Counted from the stretch's first letter, positions 1 through 9,022 are shown. The stretch is DNA of 46,426 nt from Dialister succinatiphilus YIT 11850 (GCF_000242435.1 NZ_JH591187.1:1109615-1156040); one strand, 5' to 3'. Made by a program: numbers and translations. Notes: generated by a model not told the origin, from the sequence alone.

Positions 1-50
1 TCAAGCCCGTCAGGGCTTGTCCATAAGGCGTGTCAACCTTCGGGAATACA
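1..50 (+). repeat. Right end of a mosaic intergenic repeat (cut by window edge)
   Basis: The first bases hold an AAGCCC...GGGCTT hairpin followed by TCCATAAGGCGTGTCAAC. The same ending closes the repeat block at about 3525-3575. Only the terminal piece of the copy lies in the window. Confidence 0.7.
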
Positions 51-101
51 GCTTCCCTGCGAATTGACGAAGGCGATATCAGGGGCAAATGATTCTCCCC
101 T

Positions 102-668
102 TTATTTCACAAATTTCCTTCCTTCTTTCCAGGCTTTTCCCACGGTTTTCCCTGTTTCCAGATAGGTGCCGTTCACTCCGTCGAAAATGAGGGGATGGAA
201 TTTAGCGGGATCCGGTCTGCCTCCGGTCAGGATGGATTCGTCTGCCAGGATGTGAACGATATCGCCCACCACGTGGAAGTCTTCGCCTTCGGGAATGAGT
301 TTTTCCACTTTGCATTCAAAGGTGAGGGGATATTCTTCAATCACCGGCGCATTGACGTATTCGCTCTTTACGGTGTGGAAGCCGGCTTTTCCGATTTTGT
401 CTTCCACGCGGGCTCCGGAGACGGTACCGAAGTAGTCGGACTGTGCCATGGTTTCCACGGTGGACATGCTGACGGTGAAGGCGCCGGTTTCTTTGATGTT
501 TTCCATGGTTTTGTGGCGATGGTCCAGCATAATGCCGATTTTGTCGGTATCATAAATACCGGCCCAGGCTGCGGTCATGGCGTCGGCGTGTCCTTCTTTA
601 TCCCAGGTGGCAATCACAATGGCAGGCTGGGGATATATCCAGGATGCCGGTTTGAATCCTTTTTTCAT
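102..668 (-). CDS. Flavin reductase family protein (FMN-binding split barrel)
   Basis: 188 aa, the usual size for small flavin reductase-like proteins. Such proteins bind FMN and use NAD(P)H to reduce flavin or a partner protein in the cytosol. The N-terminal part (PxPAIVIATWD..GHADAMTAAWAG, residues about 12-38) is the conserved opening of the flavin_reduct fold, followed by the SMSTVETMAQSDYFG segment that contacts the flavin. A good ribosome site (AAAGGAGAATTCCT) sits just before the ATG. The gene lies 66 bp downstream of the AEC permease on the same strand and could share its transcript. The physiological partner cannot be named from sequence. Confidence 0.85.
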   Translation of the reverse strand: MKKGFKPASWIYPQPAIVIATWDKEGHADAMTAAWAGIYDTDKIGIMLDHRHKTMENIKETGAFTVSMSTVETMAQSDYFGTVSGARVEDKIGKAGFHTVKSEYVNAPVIEEYPLTFECKVEKLIPEGEDFHVVGDIVHILADESILTGGRPDPAKFHPLIFDGVNGTYLETGKTVGKAWKEGRKFVK

Positions 669-734
669 AGGAATTCTCCTTTCTTATATAGAAATAAAAT
701 ATGAAATCTCTTATCTTTATTGTATCATTTTCGT

Positions 735-1673
735 CTATGAAAGGAGGAACATGTAGAGAGGAATGAAGAAGATACCGAGGAGGAGGGACAGGCAGTTGAT
801 GGTGGTGGCGTAGCGGACATCGGCGCCTACCGAGGCGGCGAGGATGGTCATGTTTGTCATGGCCGGCATACCGGCCTGCAGAAGAAATACCCGACCCGAC
901 ATGGGACTGACGGGGATGAAGGAAAGGAGCAGGAAAAGGCAGAGCGGTGAAAGGATGAACCGCCCGGCCATGGCGCCTGCCAGGTCCCGGTCCCAGTGGA
1001 TGGAGGAGAAGGGTATCTGGCTCATCTGGATGCCTACCACCATGAGGGCCATGGGGGTAGCCATATTTCCCACATACCTGCAGGCCGTCAGCACAGATGC
1101 AGGCAGCGGAATGTCCAGCAGCACCAGCACCACGCCGGCCAGGAACCCCATAAGAGGCGGCGTGCGGAGTTTCTTCGCCATTTCCGCAATGGTGAATTTC
1201 CTGCCGCTTCCTGCATCTTTCACAATCAGGTAGGCTCCCAGTCCCCAGAACATGGCGGTATTGGCTATGTAGTAGAGCATGGCGGAGGGCACGCTCTTTT
1301 CGCCGAAGAGGGCCACGTTCACAGGAAGACCGATGAAAATGGCGTTGGCTATGCAGCAGGTGCAGGTGAAGATACCCCGGTGCTCGAAAGACACATGGAG
1401 GATGGCTGCCCACAGGCGGCCGGCTATATAGGCCACGAAGATGGAGGCAAAGGGAAGGAGCAGATCCGGCGCCGTTTCTATCAGCCCCTGCCGGGTGAAA
1501 TTGGATTTCAGGGAATAAATCATGAATGGCGGCAGAGCCACGGTCATGGTGAGGCGGGTGAGATCCTTCCCCGCCGTCTCCCACAACCAGCCTGTACGGG
1601 ACAGAAAAAATCCAAGCCCTGCAATGAGGACCACTTCAAATATACCTGATAATCCTTGCAGCACAGCGTCCAT
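735..1673 (-). CDS. AEC family transporter (auxin efflux carrier-type permease)
   Basis: 312 aa inner-membrane protein with about ten hydrophobic segments in two halves. The glycine/proline-rich breaks (for example PPFMIYSLKSNF and QAGMPAMTNM) are typical of the AEC/BASS-like permease superfamily, whose bacterial members export or import organic acids. I start at the ATG at 1673, which has an AAAGGAATTTCT ribosome site; an upstream in-frame ATG has none and adds a hydrophilic stretch not seen in the family. It is divergent from a LysR regulator, a common arrangement in which the regulator controls the permease. Substrate unknown. Confidence 0.85.
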   Translation of the reverse strand: MDAVLQGLSGIFEVVLIAGLGFFLSRTGWLWETAGKDLTRLTMTVALPPFMIYSLKSNFTRQGLIETAPDLLLPFASIFVAYIAGRLWAAILHVSFEHRGIFTCTCCIANAIFIGLPVNVALFGEKSVPSAMLYYIANTAMFWGLGAYLIVKDAGSGRKFTIAEMAKKLRTPPLMGFLAGVVLVLLDIPLPASVLTACRYVGNMATPMALMVVGIQMSQIPFSSIHWDRDLAGAMAGRFILSPLCLFLLLSFIPVSPMSGRVFLLQAGMPAMTNMTILAASVGADVRYATTINCLSLLLGIFFIPLYMFLLS

Positions 1674-1882
1674 AGAAATTCCTTTCAGCAAAAGGGGTGT
1701 AAGTTTCCAGTTTCCAGTTTCCCGCTGGCTCCATGAGCCCATGCGAACCAGAAACCAGATCCCCCGTTTTCATTCCTTTACAGTATATCCCTTCCTATCC
1801 TATAATAATAATATAGTTTTATAATGAAACTTATTTAATTATTTTATAAATCCTATTCGTTCCTGATATAAGGTGATGGTCC
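1674..1882. promoter_or_regulatory. Divergent promoter/operator region between AEC permease and LysR gene
   Basis: 209 bp whose middle part (about 1795-1860) is very AT-rich. It includes a near-palindromic stretch around TATAGTTTTATAATGAAAC and several TATAAT-like hexamers on both strands. A TATACT on the minus strand near 1785 could serve the permease. LysR proteins usually bind T-N11-A sites in such divergent spaces. No single operator can be fixed by eye. Confidence 0.4.
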
Positions 1883-2764
1883 ATGAATACTGAATTTTAT
1901 AGAAATTTCATTGCCATGGTGGAAGCCGGCGGTATGAACAGGGCCGCCCGGGAAATCCATGTGGCCCAGCCGGCCCTGACCCGGCAGCTCCAGGTGCTGG
2001 AGAAGGAATATGGCGCTGTGCTGGTGAAACCCCGGAAAGGACGCCACACCCTGGAACTCACGGAGGCAGGCTGGATTCTGTACCGCCAGGCCCGGCAGAT
2101 ATGCGAAGCAGACCGCACAGCCCATGCGGAAATCTCTGCCCTGGAAAAGGGGCTGACCGGCACCCTCCGTCTGTCCCTGACCCCTTCCCTCATGCCCATG
2201 GTCATTGAAAAGGGCATCCTCCCTTTTCATAAAAAGTACAGGGATGTAACTTTCCGTTTTCGGGAATCCTACCAGGTGCCGCTGGCGGAAGAAGTGCGCC
2301 GGGGCATTTCCGAAGCAGGCATTACCAATGCGCCCCTGCCGGACCCCTTCCTTTTCCAGGTGCTCCACGAAGAAACATCATCCCTAGCGGCAGCCGCTTT
2401 AAAGGACTCCCCCTTCTTCCCCCAAAAGGAAACCCTGTCGGCCCGGGACCTCTCCTCGGTACCACTGGCCGTGAGCCGGAGTACCGAGGATCAGGTGAGC
2501 CAGTTCTTCCGGAATGAAGGCCTCCGGCCTTCCATCCTCTTTTCCATAGACGCCCGCGCCTCGGCCCTCCACCTGGCAGAAGAAGGCCTGGCCGCCGCCA
2601 TCGTCATGTGGGCTCCCTGGGATACGCTGCCGGATACCATGACCCTCCGACCCCTGGCCGGCCCGGCCTATAAACAGACCATCACCTTCTTCTGCCTGAA
2701 GGGCCACCGCCTGTCCCGGGGCATGGAACGGTTTCTGGACTGTCTGGAAAAGGAACTGAGGTGA
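1883..2764 (+). CDS. LysR family transcriptional regulator
   Basis: 293 aa, standard LTTR length. Residues 1-60 form the winged helix-turn-helix (FYRNFIAMVEAGGMNRAARE..VAQPALTRQLQVLEKEYGAVLV). Residues about 90-290 form the periplasmic-binding-protein-like effector domain. The start follows AAGGTGAT. Placement head-to-head with the AEC permease suggests it controls that gene and itself, responding to a small organic ligand. The effector-domain sequence gives no ligand. Confidence 0.93.
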   Translation: MNTEFYRNFIAMVEAGGMNRAAREIHVAQPALTRQLQVLEKEYGAVLVKPRKGRHTLELTEAGWILYRQARQICEADRTAHAEISALEKGLTGTLRLSLTPSLMPMVIEKGILPFHKKYRDVTFRFRESYQVPLAEEVRRGISEAGITNAPLPDPFLFQVLHEETSSLAAAALKDSPFFPQKETLSARDLSSVPLAVSRSTEDQVSQFFRNEGLRPSILFSIDARASALHLAEEGLAAAIVMWAPWDTLPDTMTLRPLAGPAYKQTITFFCLKGHRLSRGMERFLDCLEKELR

Positions 2765-3575
2765 CACGCCCGTAAGGGCGTGAGGGTTAACGGGGCTTTG
2801 GCCCGAGGGTTCTTAAGGTTCTTAAGTTTGACGGCCTTTCAGGCCGAGGGTTGTGGTGGCGGCTTCGCCGCAAGTTTTATAAAAAAGGGGCGCGGCTGAC
2901 GCCGCAGGTTGTGCAGAAGGGTTGTGAAGAGAAAGGTTGACGGCCCTCCGGGCCGAAGGTTGTGGCCGCCTGTCGGCGGCGAGTTATGTTCGCTTCGCTC
3001 AGGGGGCAGGGAGAAAGGTTCTTAGGATTGACCGGCCTGATGGCCGGAGGGGGCTTAAGTTTGACGGGGCCTTTGGCCCCGAGGGTTGCGGATTGCCCTG
3101 CGGGCAATGCTTATAAAGTCAGCGTTACGGGATTGGCTTTCTATGTCATATGGCATGAAAAGCATTCTGCGGATTGGCTCGCTACGCTCGCCACCCCCTT
3201 TCCGGCTGCGCCCGGACTTCCCCCTATTCAGGGGGCAGAATAGGTTTCTATGCTTTCCTGCAGAGACATGGCCACATGGCTAAGCATCCATAGTCCCACC
3301 ACGAAGTGGGGGGAAGGTGGTGGCGCCAGCCACCAAAGGGGGAATGCATTTCCTCGAGCGAAGCGAGGTTGGCCTGTTTTCCCACGGGCGAAAGCCCGGT
3401 TGTAAAGGTTTTATTATAAGAGGGCGCCTTCTATAAATTTAGAGGCGCCACCACAACCCTCGCGCCGGAGGCGCGTCAAACCTAAGAACCCTCGGGGCGA
3501 TAGCCCCGTCAAACTTTAGAACCCTCAAGCCCCATAGGGGCTTGTCCATAAGGCGTGTCAACTTTCAGGAATACA
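2765..3575 (+). repeat. Mosaic intergenic repeat, copy B (complete)
   Basis: A string of GC hairpins separated by GAGGGTTCTTAAG-type linkers (left arm, 2764-3100). Next comes the core TATAAAGTCAGCGTTACGGG at about 3112, then CGCTACGCTCGCC and GCCGG hairpins, then the right core GGTGGTGGCGCCAGCCACC and the GGCGCC..GGCGCC segment near 3420-3460. The right arm repeats the left-arm linkers as reverse complement (CAAACCTAAGAACCCTC). It fills the whole gap between lysR and trkA. No convincing gene lies inside. Confidence 0.85.
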
Positions 3576-3627
3576 GTCCACCATCCATCGAGCCGCGGAG
3601 AGGCGCCATATACTTCTATCCCCATCG

Positions 3628-3636
3628 TGATACAAT
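3628..3636 (+). promoter_or_regulatory. Extended -10 promoter for trkAH
   Basis: TGATACAAT, an extended -10 (TGn plus TACAAT), about 45 bp before the trkA start and just outside the repeat. No good -35 hexamer is seen 17 bp upstream, as is common for extended -10 promoters. Confidence 0.4.
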
Positions 3637-3681
3637 AGGAACCAGAGAGCAGGTATGAATTTCCAGCAAAGGAGTATGGAT

Positions 3682-5025
3682 ATGCGCATTATTGTGATTG
3701 GCGCCGGCCATTTGGGTTATATCATTGCAGAGCTTCTGTCCAATGAAGGCTACGACGTGGTGGTGGTGGATTCGGACGGCGATAAGCTGGAGGCCGTGCG
3801 GAATGATCTGGATGTACTCACCGTCCTGGCTGACGGCACCAGCCCTTCTTTTATGCGGAGCCAGGCACGGGGCAGCGATCTGCTGGTAGCAGTCACCGCC
3901 ATAGATGAAGTGAATATCATTGCCTGCATTCTGGCGAAGAAGAACGGCATCCCCCATACCATTGCCCGCATCCGGGATCCCAAGTTCCTGGCAGAGCCGG
4001 TGGACTATATCAAGGAAAATTTCGACATTGACCTCGTATTAAGTCCCGAGCTCATTACGGCCCGTGAAATCAGCCGACTTGTCATGACGCCTTCCGCCAT
4101 CAATGTGGAGGATTTTGCCGGCGGCCGGGTGCGGCTTCTGGAGTCGAAAATCAGTCCCCGGTCTCCCTATGCCCACCGGGAGCTGAAGGATATCAAACTG
4201 CCGCCTTCGGTGCTCATTGCCCTTATTCTCCGGGATCATCATATGATTATCCCCCACGGCAATGACCGTCTGCTGCCTTTGGACAACGTGTATTTCCTGG
4301 GAAATCCGGAATCTCTGGAGAAGTTATCTCTCCACAGCAGCGCCAAGTACCAGCGCCGGACGAAGAAGGCCTTAATCATTGGCGCCGGCCGCACAGGGCA
4401 GGCTCTGGCTCCCATGCTGGAGCGGCAGGGCATTTCCGTGAAGGTCATCGATAATGATGAAGACCACTGCCAGCAGATGGCGAGTAAGCTGAAAAAAGGC
4501 ATGGTCCTCTGCGGCGACGGTACGGACATGGACCTTCTTACCCATGAAGGGGTGTCGGAGGCGGACACGGTAATCTGCACCACCAAGGATGAAAGGCTGA
4601 ATCTGATGATGGCTCTGCTGGCCAAACATCTGGGCGCCGGGCAGACCATGGTGCGGGTGACCCGCACAGAATATATTTCCCTCATGCAGCAGGTAGGCAT
4701 CGATATCGTCCTGTCCACCCGCCTTCTGGCCGCCGGTGAAGTGCTGGGCTTTGTGAGAAGCGGCAGTGTGGTTTCCGTATCCCTTCTGGAAGGAGCCCGG
4801 GTACAGGCCATAGAAATCGTTCTCACCGAAGGTTCCAAGGCAGTGGGCCTGCCTCTGATGAAGGCCGATATCCCTCGGTCCTGTCTGGTGGGCGCTTATG
4901 TGCGGAATGGCCATGTGTATATTCCTGATGGCCATTCCGTCCTTTCCGCCGGTGACAGCGTCATCCTTATCGTGGAAGCGGACCATGCCCAGAGCGTGAT
5001 TTCCTATTTCAAAGGCAGGGATTAG
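3682..5025 (+). CDS. trkA: TrkA, NAD-binding regulatory subunit of Trk potassium uptake
   Basis: 447 aa, matching TrkA (about 450-458). It is a peripheral cytoplasmic protein that gates the TrkH channel in response to nucleotides. Two tandem RCK units are visible: Rossmann motif GAGHLG at residues 7-12 with an acidic VVVVDSDGDKL end, and a second GAGRTG near residue 230 with VKVIDNDEDHC. Each is followed by a TrkA-C domain. I chose the third in-frame ATG because AAAGGAG lies 7 bp upstream of it; the earlier ATGs at 3655 and 3676 lack a properly spaced site. It is followed after one base by trkH. Confidence 0.95.
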   Translation: MRIIVIGAGHLGYIIAELLSNEGYDVVVVDSDGDKLEAVRNDLDVLTVLADGTSPSFMRSQARGSDLLVAVTAIDEVNIIACILAKKNGIPHTIARIRDPKFLAEPVDYIKENFDIDLVLSPELITAREISRLVMTPSAINVEDFAGGRVRLLESKISPRSPYAHRELKDIKLPPSVLIALILRDHHMIIPHGNDRLLPLDNVYFLGNPESLEKLSLHSSAKYQRRTKKALIIGAGRTGQALAPMLERQGISVKVIDNDEDHCQQMASKLKKGMVLCGDGTDMDLLTHEGVSEADTVICTTKDERLNLMMALLAKHLGAGQTMVRVTRTEYISLMQQVGIDIVLSTRLLAAGEVLGFVRSGSVVSVSLLEGARVQAIEIVLTEGSKAVGLPLMKADIPRSCLVGAYVRNGHVYIPDGHSVLSAGDSVILIVEADHAQSVISYFKGRD

Positions 5026-5026
5026 T

Positions 5027-6475
5027 ATGAACAGGCAAATCATCCAATCCATGCTGAGCCGCATCATTCTGGGCTCCGGTGCCGTGCTTCTTCTGCCCCT
5101 GCTGCTGTCCCTCTACTACGGCGGCCCGGTGCTGTCCTTCCTCATTCCCGCCCTGCTGGCCCTTGTGCTGTCCCTGATGCTGAGGAAGAAGAACATTTCC
5201 CCCAATGTGAGCCTCACGCCCCGGGAAGGCACGGCCATTACGGCCCTTTCCTGGCTGTCCGTCTCTCTGCTCTACGCCATTCCCTACATCCTTTCCGGCA
5301 CCCTGCCCCTCCTTGACGGACTGGTGGAAAGCGTGTCCGGTCTCACCGGCACGGGAGCCACGGTGATTACTGATCTTTCGCCCCTGCCGCCGTCCATTCT
5401 GTTCTTCCGGGCCATGACCCACTGGCTGGGCGGACTGGGCATCATGGTCATCTTTGTGGCTCTCTTCCCCCAGGCCGGACGGGGCAGTGCCAAAATGGTG
5501 GATGCGGAAAGCACGGGCCCCACCTCCTCCAAAGCGCTCCCCCGCATCAAGGAAACGGCGCTGGCTCTCTTCTGCGTGTACTTCTGCTTCACCGCCGCCG
5601 CCACTGCCGCCTACATGCTCTGGGGCATGGGTTTTCTGGAGGCCCTGGACAACGCCTTTTCCACCATTGCCACCGGCGGTTTTTCCACCCGCAATGAAAG
5701 CGTGGCCTACTACGGGAGCCCTTCTCTGGAAATGATCATGGTGTTCTTCATGGTGATTTCCAGTGCCAACTTCGGCATCTATGTGAGCGCCTGGAAACGG
5801 GGCTTCCGCGTGATTTACGAGGATACGGAATTTCGGGTATACCTTTTCATCGTGGCTCTGGCCACTCTTCTGATGACTGCCTCCCTGGTGCTGCAGCAGT
5901 CCATGTCTTTCCCCGAGTCTCTGCGGGAAGCCCTGTTCCAGACTGCCTCCCTGTCCTCCACCACCGGTTTCGTGTCGGCGGACTTTGACCAGTGGCCTTC
6001 CTTTGCCAAATTCATCATTCTGCTGCTTATCATCGTAGGCGGCTGCGGCGGTTCCACTGCCGGCGGGCTGAAGGTAATCCGCCTCATTCTTCTCTTCAAA
6101 TGCTTCTCCGGCATTCTGAAACTTCATATGCACCCCCGGGCCATTTTCCATATGACCGTAGGAAAGGAGCAGTTCTCCCGGAATACGGTGCTCCAGGTAC
6201 TGGCGTTCTTCTTCATTTACATGTCCCTCTCCGCCCTCTGGGCCGGAGCCATGATGTTTGACGGCCTGGATTTCATGGATGCCCTTGGCGTTGCCTTCTC
6301 CACCATGAGCAACGCCGGTCCTGCCTTCGGAGAGTTCGGCGCCACCTGCACCTACGCAGCCCTTCCGGACTTTTCCAAAGTCATCGTGTGCCTGTCCATG
6401 CTCTTCGGCCGGCTGGAGTCCGTCACCCTTCTGGCCATCTTCATTCCCTCCTTCTGGAAACGGAGCGGATGGTAA
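5027..6475 (+). CDS. trkH: TrkH, potassium-translocating membrane subunit
   Basis: 482 aa, full length for TrkH/KtrB. The four pore-loop repeats with selectivity glycines are visible: LTGTGATVI (about residue 103), ATGGFSTRN (about 215), SSTTGFVSA (about 315) and SNAGPAFGE (about 430). Between them lie paired membrane helices of the K+ channel-like MPM fold. It starts one base after the trkA stop, so translation is almost certainly coupled. TrkA and TrkH together form the K+ uptake system of the cytoplasmic membrane. Confidence 0.96.
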   Translation: MNRQIIQSMLSRIILGSGAVLLLPLLLSLYYGGPVLSFLIPALLALVLSLMLRKKNISPNVSLTPREGTAITALSWLSVSLLYAIPYILSGTLPLLDGLVESVSGLTGTGATVITDLSPLPPSILFFRAMTHWLGGLGIMVIFVALFPQAGRGSAKMVDAESTGPTSSKALPRIKETALALFCVYFCFTAAATAAYMLWGMGFLEALDNAFSTIATGGFSTRNESVAYYGSPSLEMIMVFFMVISSANFGIYVSAWKRGFRVIYEDTEFRVYLFIVALATLLMTASLVLQQSMSFPESLREALFQTASLSSTTGFVSADFDQWPSFAKFIILLLIIVGGCGGSTAGGLKVIRLILLFKCFSGILKLHMHPRAIFHMTVGKEQFSRNTVLQVLAFFFIYMSLSALWAGAMMFDGLDFMDALGVAFSTMSNAGPAFGEFGATCTYAALPDFSKVIVCLSMLFGRLESVTLLAIFIPSFWKRSGW

Positions 6476-6477
6476 AA

Positions 6478-6522
6478 AAAAGGAGCTGTGAAAAATGATT
6501 TACATTTTTCACAGCTCCTTTT
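6478..6522. terminator. Bidirectional terminator between trkH and the BI-1 gene
   Basis: A 20-bp perfect stem (AAAAGGAGCTGTGAAAAATG and its complement) with a 5-nt loop, A-run on one side and T-run on the other. It lies between two convergent genes and can stop transcription from both sides. Confidence 0.92.
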
Positions 6523-6530
6523 GTATGTTC

Positions 6531-7235
6531 CTATTTCCTGTCGCCGAAAAGACGGAGGAGGTAAATGAAGATATTAATGAAATCCAGGTACAGGGTGAGG
6601 GCGCCCATGATGGCCACCTTCTGTCCCTCATCGGTGGCCCGGGAATGATAGGTCAGGGCCAGCCTCTTGATGGACTGGGTGTCGTAAATGGTGAGGCCTG
6701 TGAAAATCAGGATGCCTGCATAGGAAATCAGCATCTGCAGCAGGGTGCTGTCGAAGAAGAAACCCAGCACCGTGGCCAGGATGATGCCGAAAAGGCCCAT
6801 AAGGCACATATTTCCCATTTTGGACAAATCCGCTTTGGTCACATAGCCGTACACCGACATAATGCCAAAAGTGCCGGCGGTCATGAAGAATACGCCGCCA
6901 ATGGAGGACAGGGTGTAGGTGAGGAACACCGCCGACAGGGTAATGCCGTTCAGCACCGAATACACCAGGAACATGGCTGCCGCCGTTTTCAGGGACATTT
7001 TCCCCATGGCCGAGGACAGACGCCATACCAGGGCAAAGGTGGCCACAATCAGCACCAGGGTGCCTGTGCGGCTTCCCATAAAGAGCCCCCGGAGCAGGGC
7101 GTTATCTGCCACAAACCAGGCGCTGAATCCTGTCACCACCAGGGCGATGGCCATCCAGGCATATACATCCTTCATGAGACCGGTCATATTGATGGAAATA
7201 CTTTTCTCCCGTTCTGCTGTTAATTCATCATACAT
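6531..7235 (-). CDS. Bax inhibitor-1/YccA family membrane protein
   Basis: 234 aa with seven predicted membrane helices and the family end-signature ALTLYLDFINIFIYLLRL close to the C-terminus. Bacterial members (YccA, YbhL, YetJ) sit in the inner membrane. YetJ is a pH-dependent calcium leak channel and YccA modulates the FtsH protease. The acidic DT pair in ..TIYDTQSIKRLAL.. lies in the helix that forms the di-aspartyl sensor region in YetJ. A ribosome site AAGGGAG precedes the ATG. It is convergent with trkH and shares its terminator. Exact role unassigned. Confidence 0.9.
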   Translation of the reverse strand: MYDELTAEREKSISINMTGLMKDVYAWMAIALVVTGFSAWFVADNALLRGLFMGSRTGTLVLIVATFALVWRLSSAMGKMSLKTAAAMFLVYSVLNGITLSAVFLTYTLSSIGGVFFMTAGTFGIMSVYGYVTKADLSKMGNMCLMGLFGIILATVLGFFFDSTLLQMLISYAGILIFTGLTIYDTQSIKRLALTYHSRATDEGQKVAIMGALTLYLDFINIFIYLLRLFGDRK

Positions 7236-7271
7236 GGAAAGACTCCCTTCTGAAAGAAATGATCTATCTGC

Positions 7272-7439
7272 TTAAGGAAGCGCTGATTAAATCATTGTTT
7301 GCTTTTATTCTTGAATTTTTATGCAATGCGAGGAATGGGCTGACGCGAATAGCGAGCTATTTAAGGAAGCCCATGACGAAACAGTGCATAAAAATTCTTA
7401 TAAAAGAAAACTCTATGAAATTAATCGGTGCTTCCTTAA
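7272..7439. mobile_element. MITE-like element with ~55-bp imperfect inverted ends
   Basis: Bases 7272-7325 (starting TTAAGGAAGC) and 7385-7439 (ending GCTTCCTTAA) are inverted copies, about three quarters identical over 54-55 bp. They enclose 59 bp that themselves contain an ATGGGC..GCCCAT inverted repeat. The 168 bp encode nothing and are AT-rich compared with the surroundings. The form suggests a miniature derivative of an insertion sequence whose parent is not in the window. Confidence 0.65.
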
Positions 7440-7443
7440 AGAA

Positions 7444-7466
7444 GCGGCTTTTTACAAAAATGCCGC
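7444..7466 (-). terminator. Weak hairpin downstream of the WG-repeat gene
   Basis: GCGGC..GCCGC arms with A/T-rich inner pairs lie about 75 bp beyond the WG gene stop. There is no clean U-run after the stem, so terminator function is doubtful. A second small hairpin (GCTGA..TCAGC) lies at about 7479-7501. Confidence 0.3.
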
Positions 7467-7537
7467 CTCCCGGAAGAGCTGACTCTATGAACGAATCAGC
7501 ATGTATCTGATCATATTGTAGCACAATCCGTACAGTA

Positions 7538-8977
7538 TCACATCATCTGTAAATCCTTATAGGCAGGAGGTCTTACCCACTGCCCCTCTCTATCCATAAG
7601 CCCCCAGCGTCCCCGATGCTTCACCGGTGCCAGGCCGTGCCGGAAAGGACGCACCGTCTCTCCTTCCTGCAGGGTGAAAAGGGTCTGCCCCTTAAGGTCC
7701 ACCGCCTGGATATCCTTTCCCTTTTCCAGCCAGGCCATACCCTCTTCCGAATAGGGCAGCATGACAGCACCGGAGGGAATTTCCCTCACAACTGTACCAT
7801 CTGCCGCAGCCAGCACCGTTTTCCCCGCCTTTTCGTAAATCATGCGGTTTTCTCCAAGAAATGCGATCCGGTCATAGAGGAAATCCATGATCTGCCGGCC
7901 GTCTTCCAGACGAAAGGCACCCATCTTTCCACTCGCCCTGTCCTTCAGTGTCACAAGGCCTTCCTTCTCATAGAGCATGCCGCCGGACAGATCATAGCGC
8001 CCCGGCGGGATGATGTACTCGCCCTTCTGGTTCACAAAACCCAGAAGCCCCTTATTTTTTACGAAGGTCCCCCAGTCCGTCATGGGATACACCTCATCCG
8101 CCCGGCTGTCCACAATGATACGGCCACGGCTGTCCATGTATCCCCGTTTCACGCCGTCGTAGGAAAGGGGCAGCATGTCATCACTGCCGCCGCTGCCGCC
8201 AAGGCCCCCCAGCACGGCACCGGCCACTACGCCCCAGTTGAAACGGTTCACCTTCCGCCGGTATTCCGCAAGCCCCTTCCTATAGGGACCGGCGCTGTCA
8301 AAATCAGCAGTGAAGAGAACCTTCCCCGTCTCATCAATGCCGCCTTTCTGTCCATTGGAAAACTCCACCAGTGCTATGCCCTCGCTGAAAGGAGCCAGCA
8401 CCTGCCGGTACAGGGGCGCAGTCACCCTTTTCCCGGCCCTGTCCGAAATGCCGTATTTCCCCTTTTCTCTATAAAAAGAAGGCCCCTCCTCTATGGGCGG
8501 CGGCGCCGGTTTGCCGTCAGCTGTGATATAGGAAAAGCCCTTCTTTCCCTTCACCAGGAAAAGGCCCTCTCCCTCATAGCGGATGGAACTGTACACCGGA
8601 GGCACCAGTTCCTCCCCCTGTCTGCCCAGGAGGCCCCAGCCCTTCTCTCCCTTGAAGGCTGCCGATACGCCGTAGTCCCAGGCATCACCGCCCTCCCTCT
8701 GGACAAAAGCCCCGGGGAGCTTATTCTTTGCCAGATAGGGATACACCATGCCGCCTGCCGACGGCGCAGAAGGCAGGTTCACTGACACCTCGGAATGGGT
8801 AGTGGTTTTGGAAGAAGTCTTTTCCTCCACCCGGCTTTCCTCCCTGGTCACCGATGACCCTTCCCGATGAATATGGGTATACAAAAAAGCCGGTTCCTCT
8901 CCCCATGCAGGGGACCACGCAGCCGGCAAAAGCAGGAGGGATGTGATAAGCAGAATCTTTCCGGTTCTGTAGTTCAT
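7538..8977 (-). CDS. Exported WG-repeat (KWG) protein
   Basis: 479 aa. Residues 1-30 form a Sec signal peptide (KILLITSLLLLPAAWSPAWG, cleavage probably around AWG-EE). The rest is a series of about 35-50 residue WG/KWG-type repeats, seen as GEKGWGLLGRQGEELVPP, GKYGISDRAGKRVTAP, LLGFVNQKGEYIIPP, GKMGAFRLEDGRQI and GRWGLMDREGQWVRPP. They are expected to fold as a beta-propeller-like array. A glycine/serine-rich patch interrupts the repeats near residue 265. I start at the ATG at 8977 because AAAGGA lies 6 bp upstream. Cellular role unknown; such proteins act outside the cytoplasm. Confidence 0.85.
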   Translation of the reverse strand: MNYRTGKILLITSLLLLPAAWSPAWGEEPAFLYTHIHREGSSVTREESRVEEKTSSKTTTHSEVSVNLPSAPSAGGMVYPYLAKNKLPGAFVQREGGDAWDYGVSAAFKGEKGWGLLGRQGEELVPPVYSSIRYEGEGLFLVKGKKGFSYITADGKPAPPPIEEGPSFYREKGKYGISDRAGKRVTAPLYRQVLAPFSEGIALVEFSNGQKGGIDETGKVLFTADFDSAGPYRKGLAEYRRKVNRFNWGVVAGAVLGGLGGSGGSDDMLPLSYDGVKRGYMDSRGRIIVDSRADEVYPMTDWGTFVKNKGLLGFVNQKGEYIIPPGRYDLSGGMLYEKEGLVTLKDRASGKMGAFRLEDGRQIMDFLYDRIAFLGENRMIYEKAGKTVLAAADGTVVREIPSGAVMLPYSEEGMAWLEKGKDIQAVDLKGQTLFTLQEGETVRPFRHGLAPVKHRGRWGLMDREGQWVRPPAYKDLQMM

Positions 8978-9022
8978 AGAGCGTCCTTTCATTTAAACGA
9001 ATAAATTCGATATTGTGATTTC

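Noticed and set aside
2765-3575. CRISPR-like spacing of short repeats in the hairpin arrays
   Set aside because: The repeated linkers (GAGGGTT) are too short, spacing is irregular, the spacers are themselves palindromes shared between loci, and no cas gene is present.
5009-6151. Large minus-strand frame opposite trkH
   Set aside because: Gly/His/Gln-rich shadow translation. TrkH in the plus frame has full-length family motifs.
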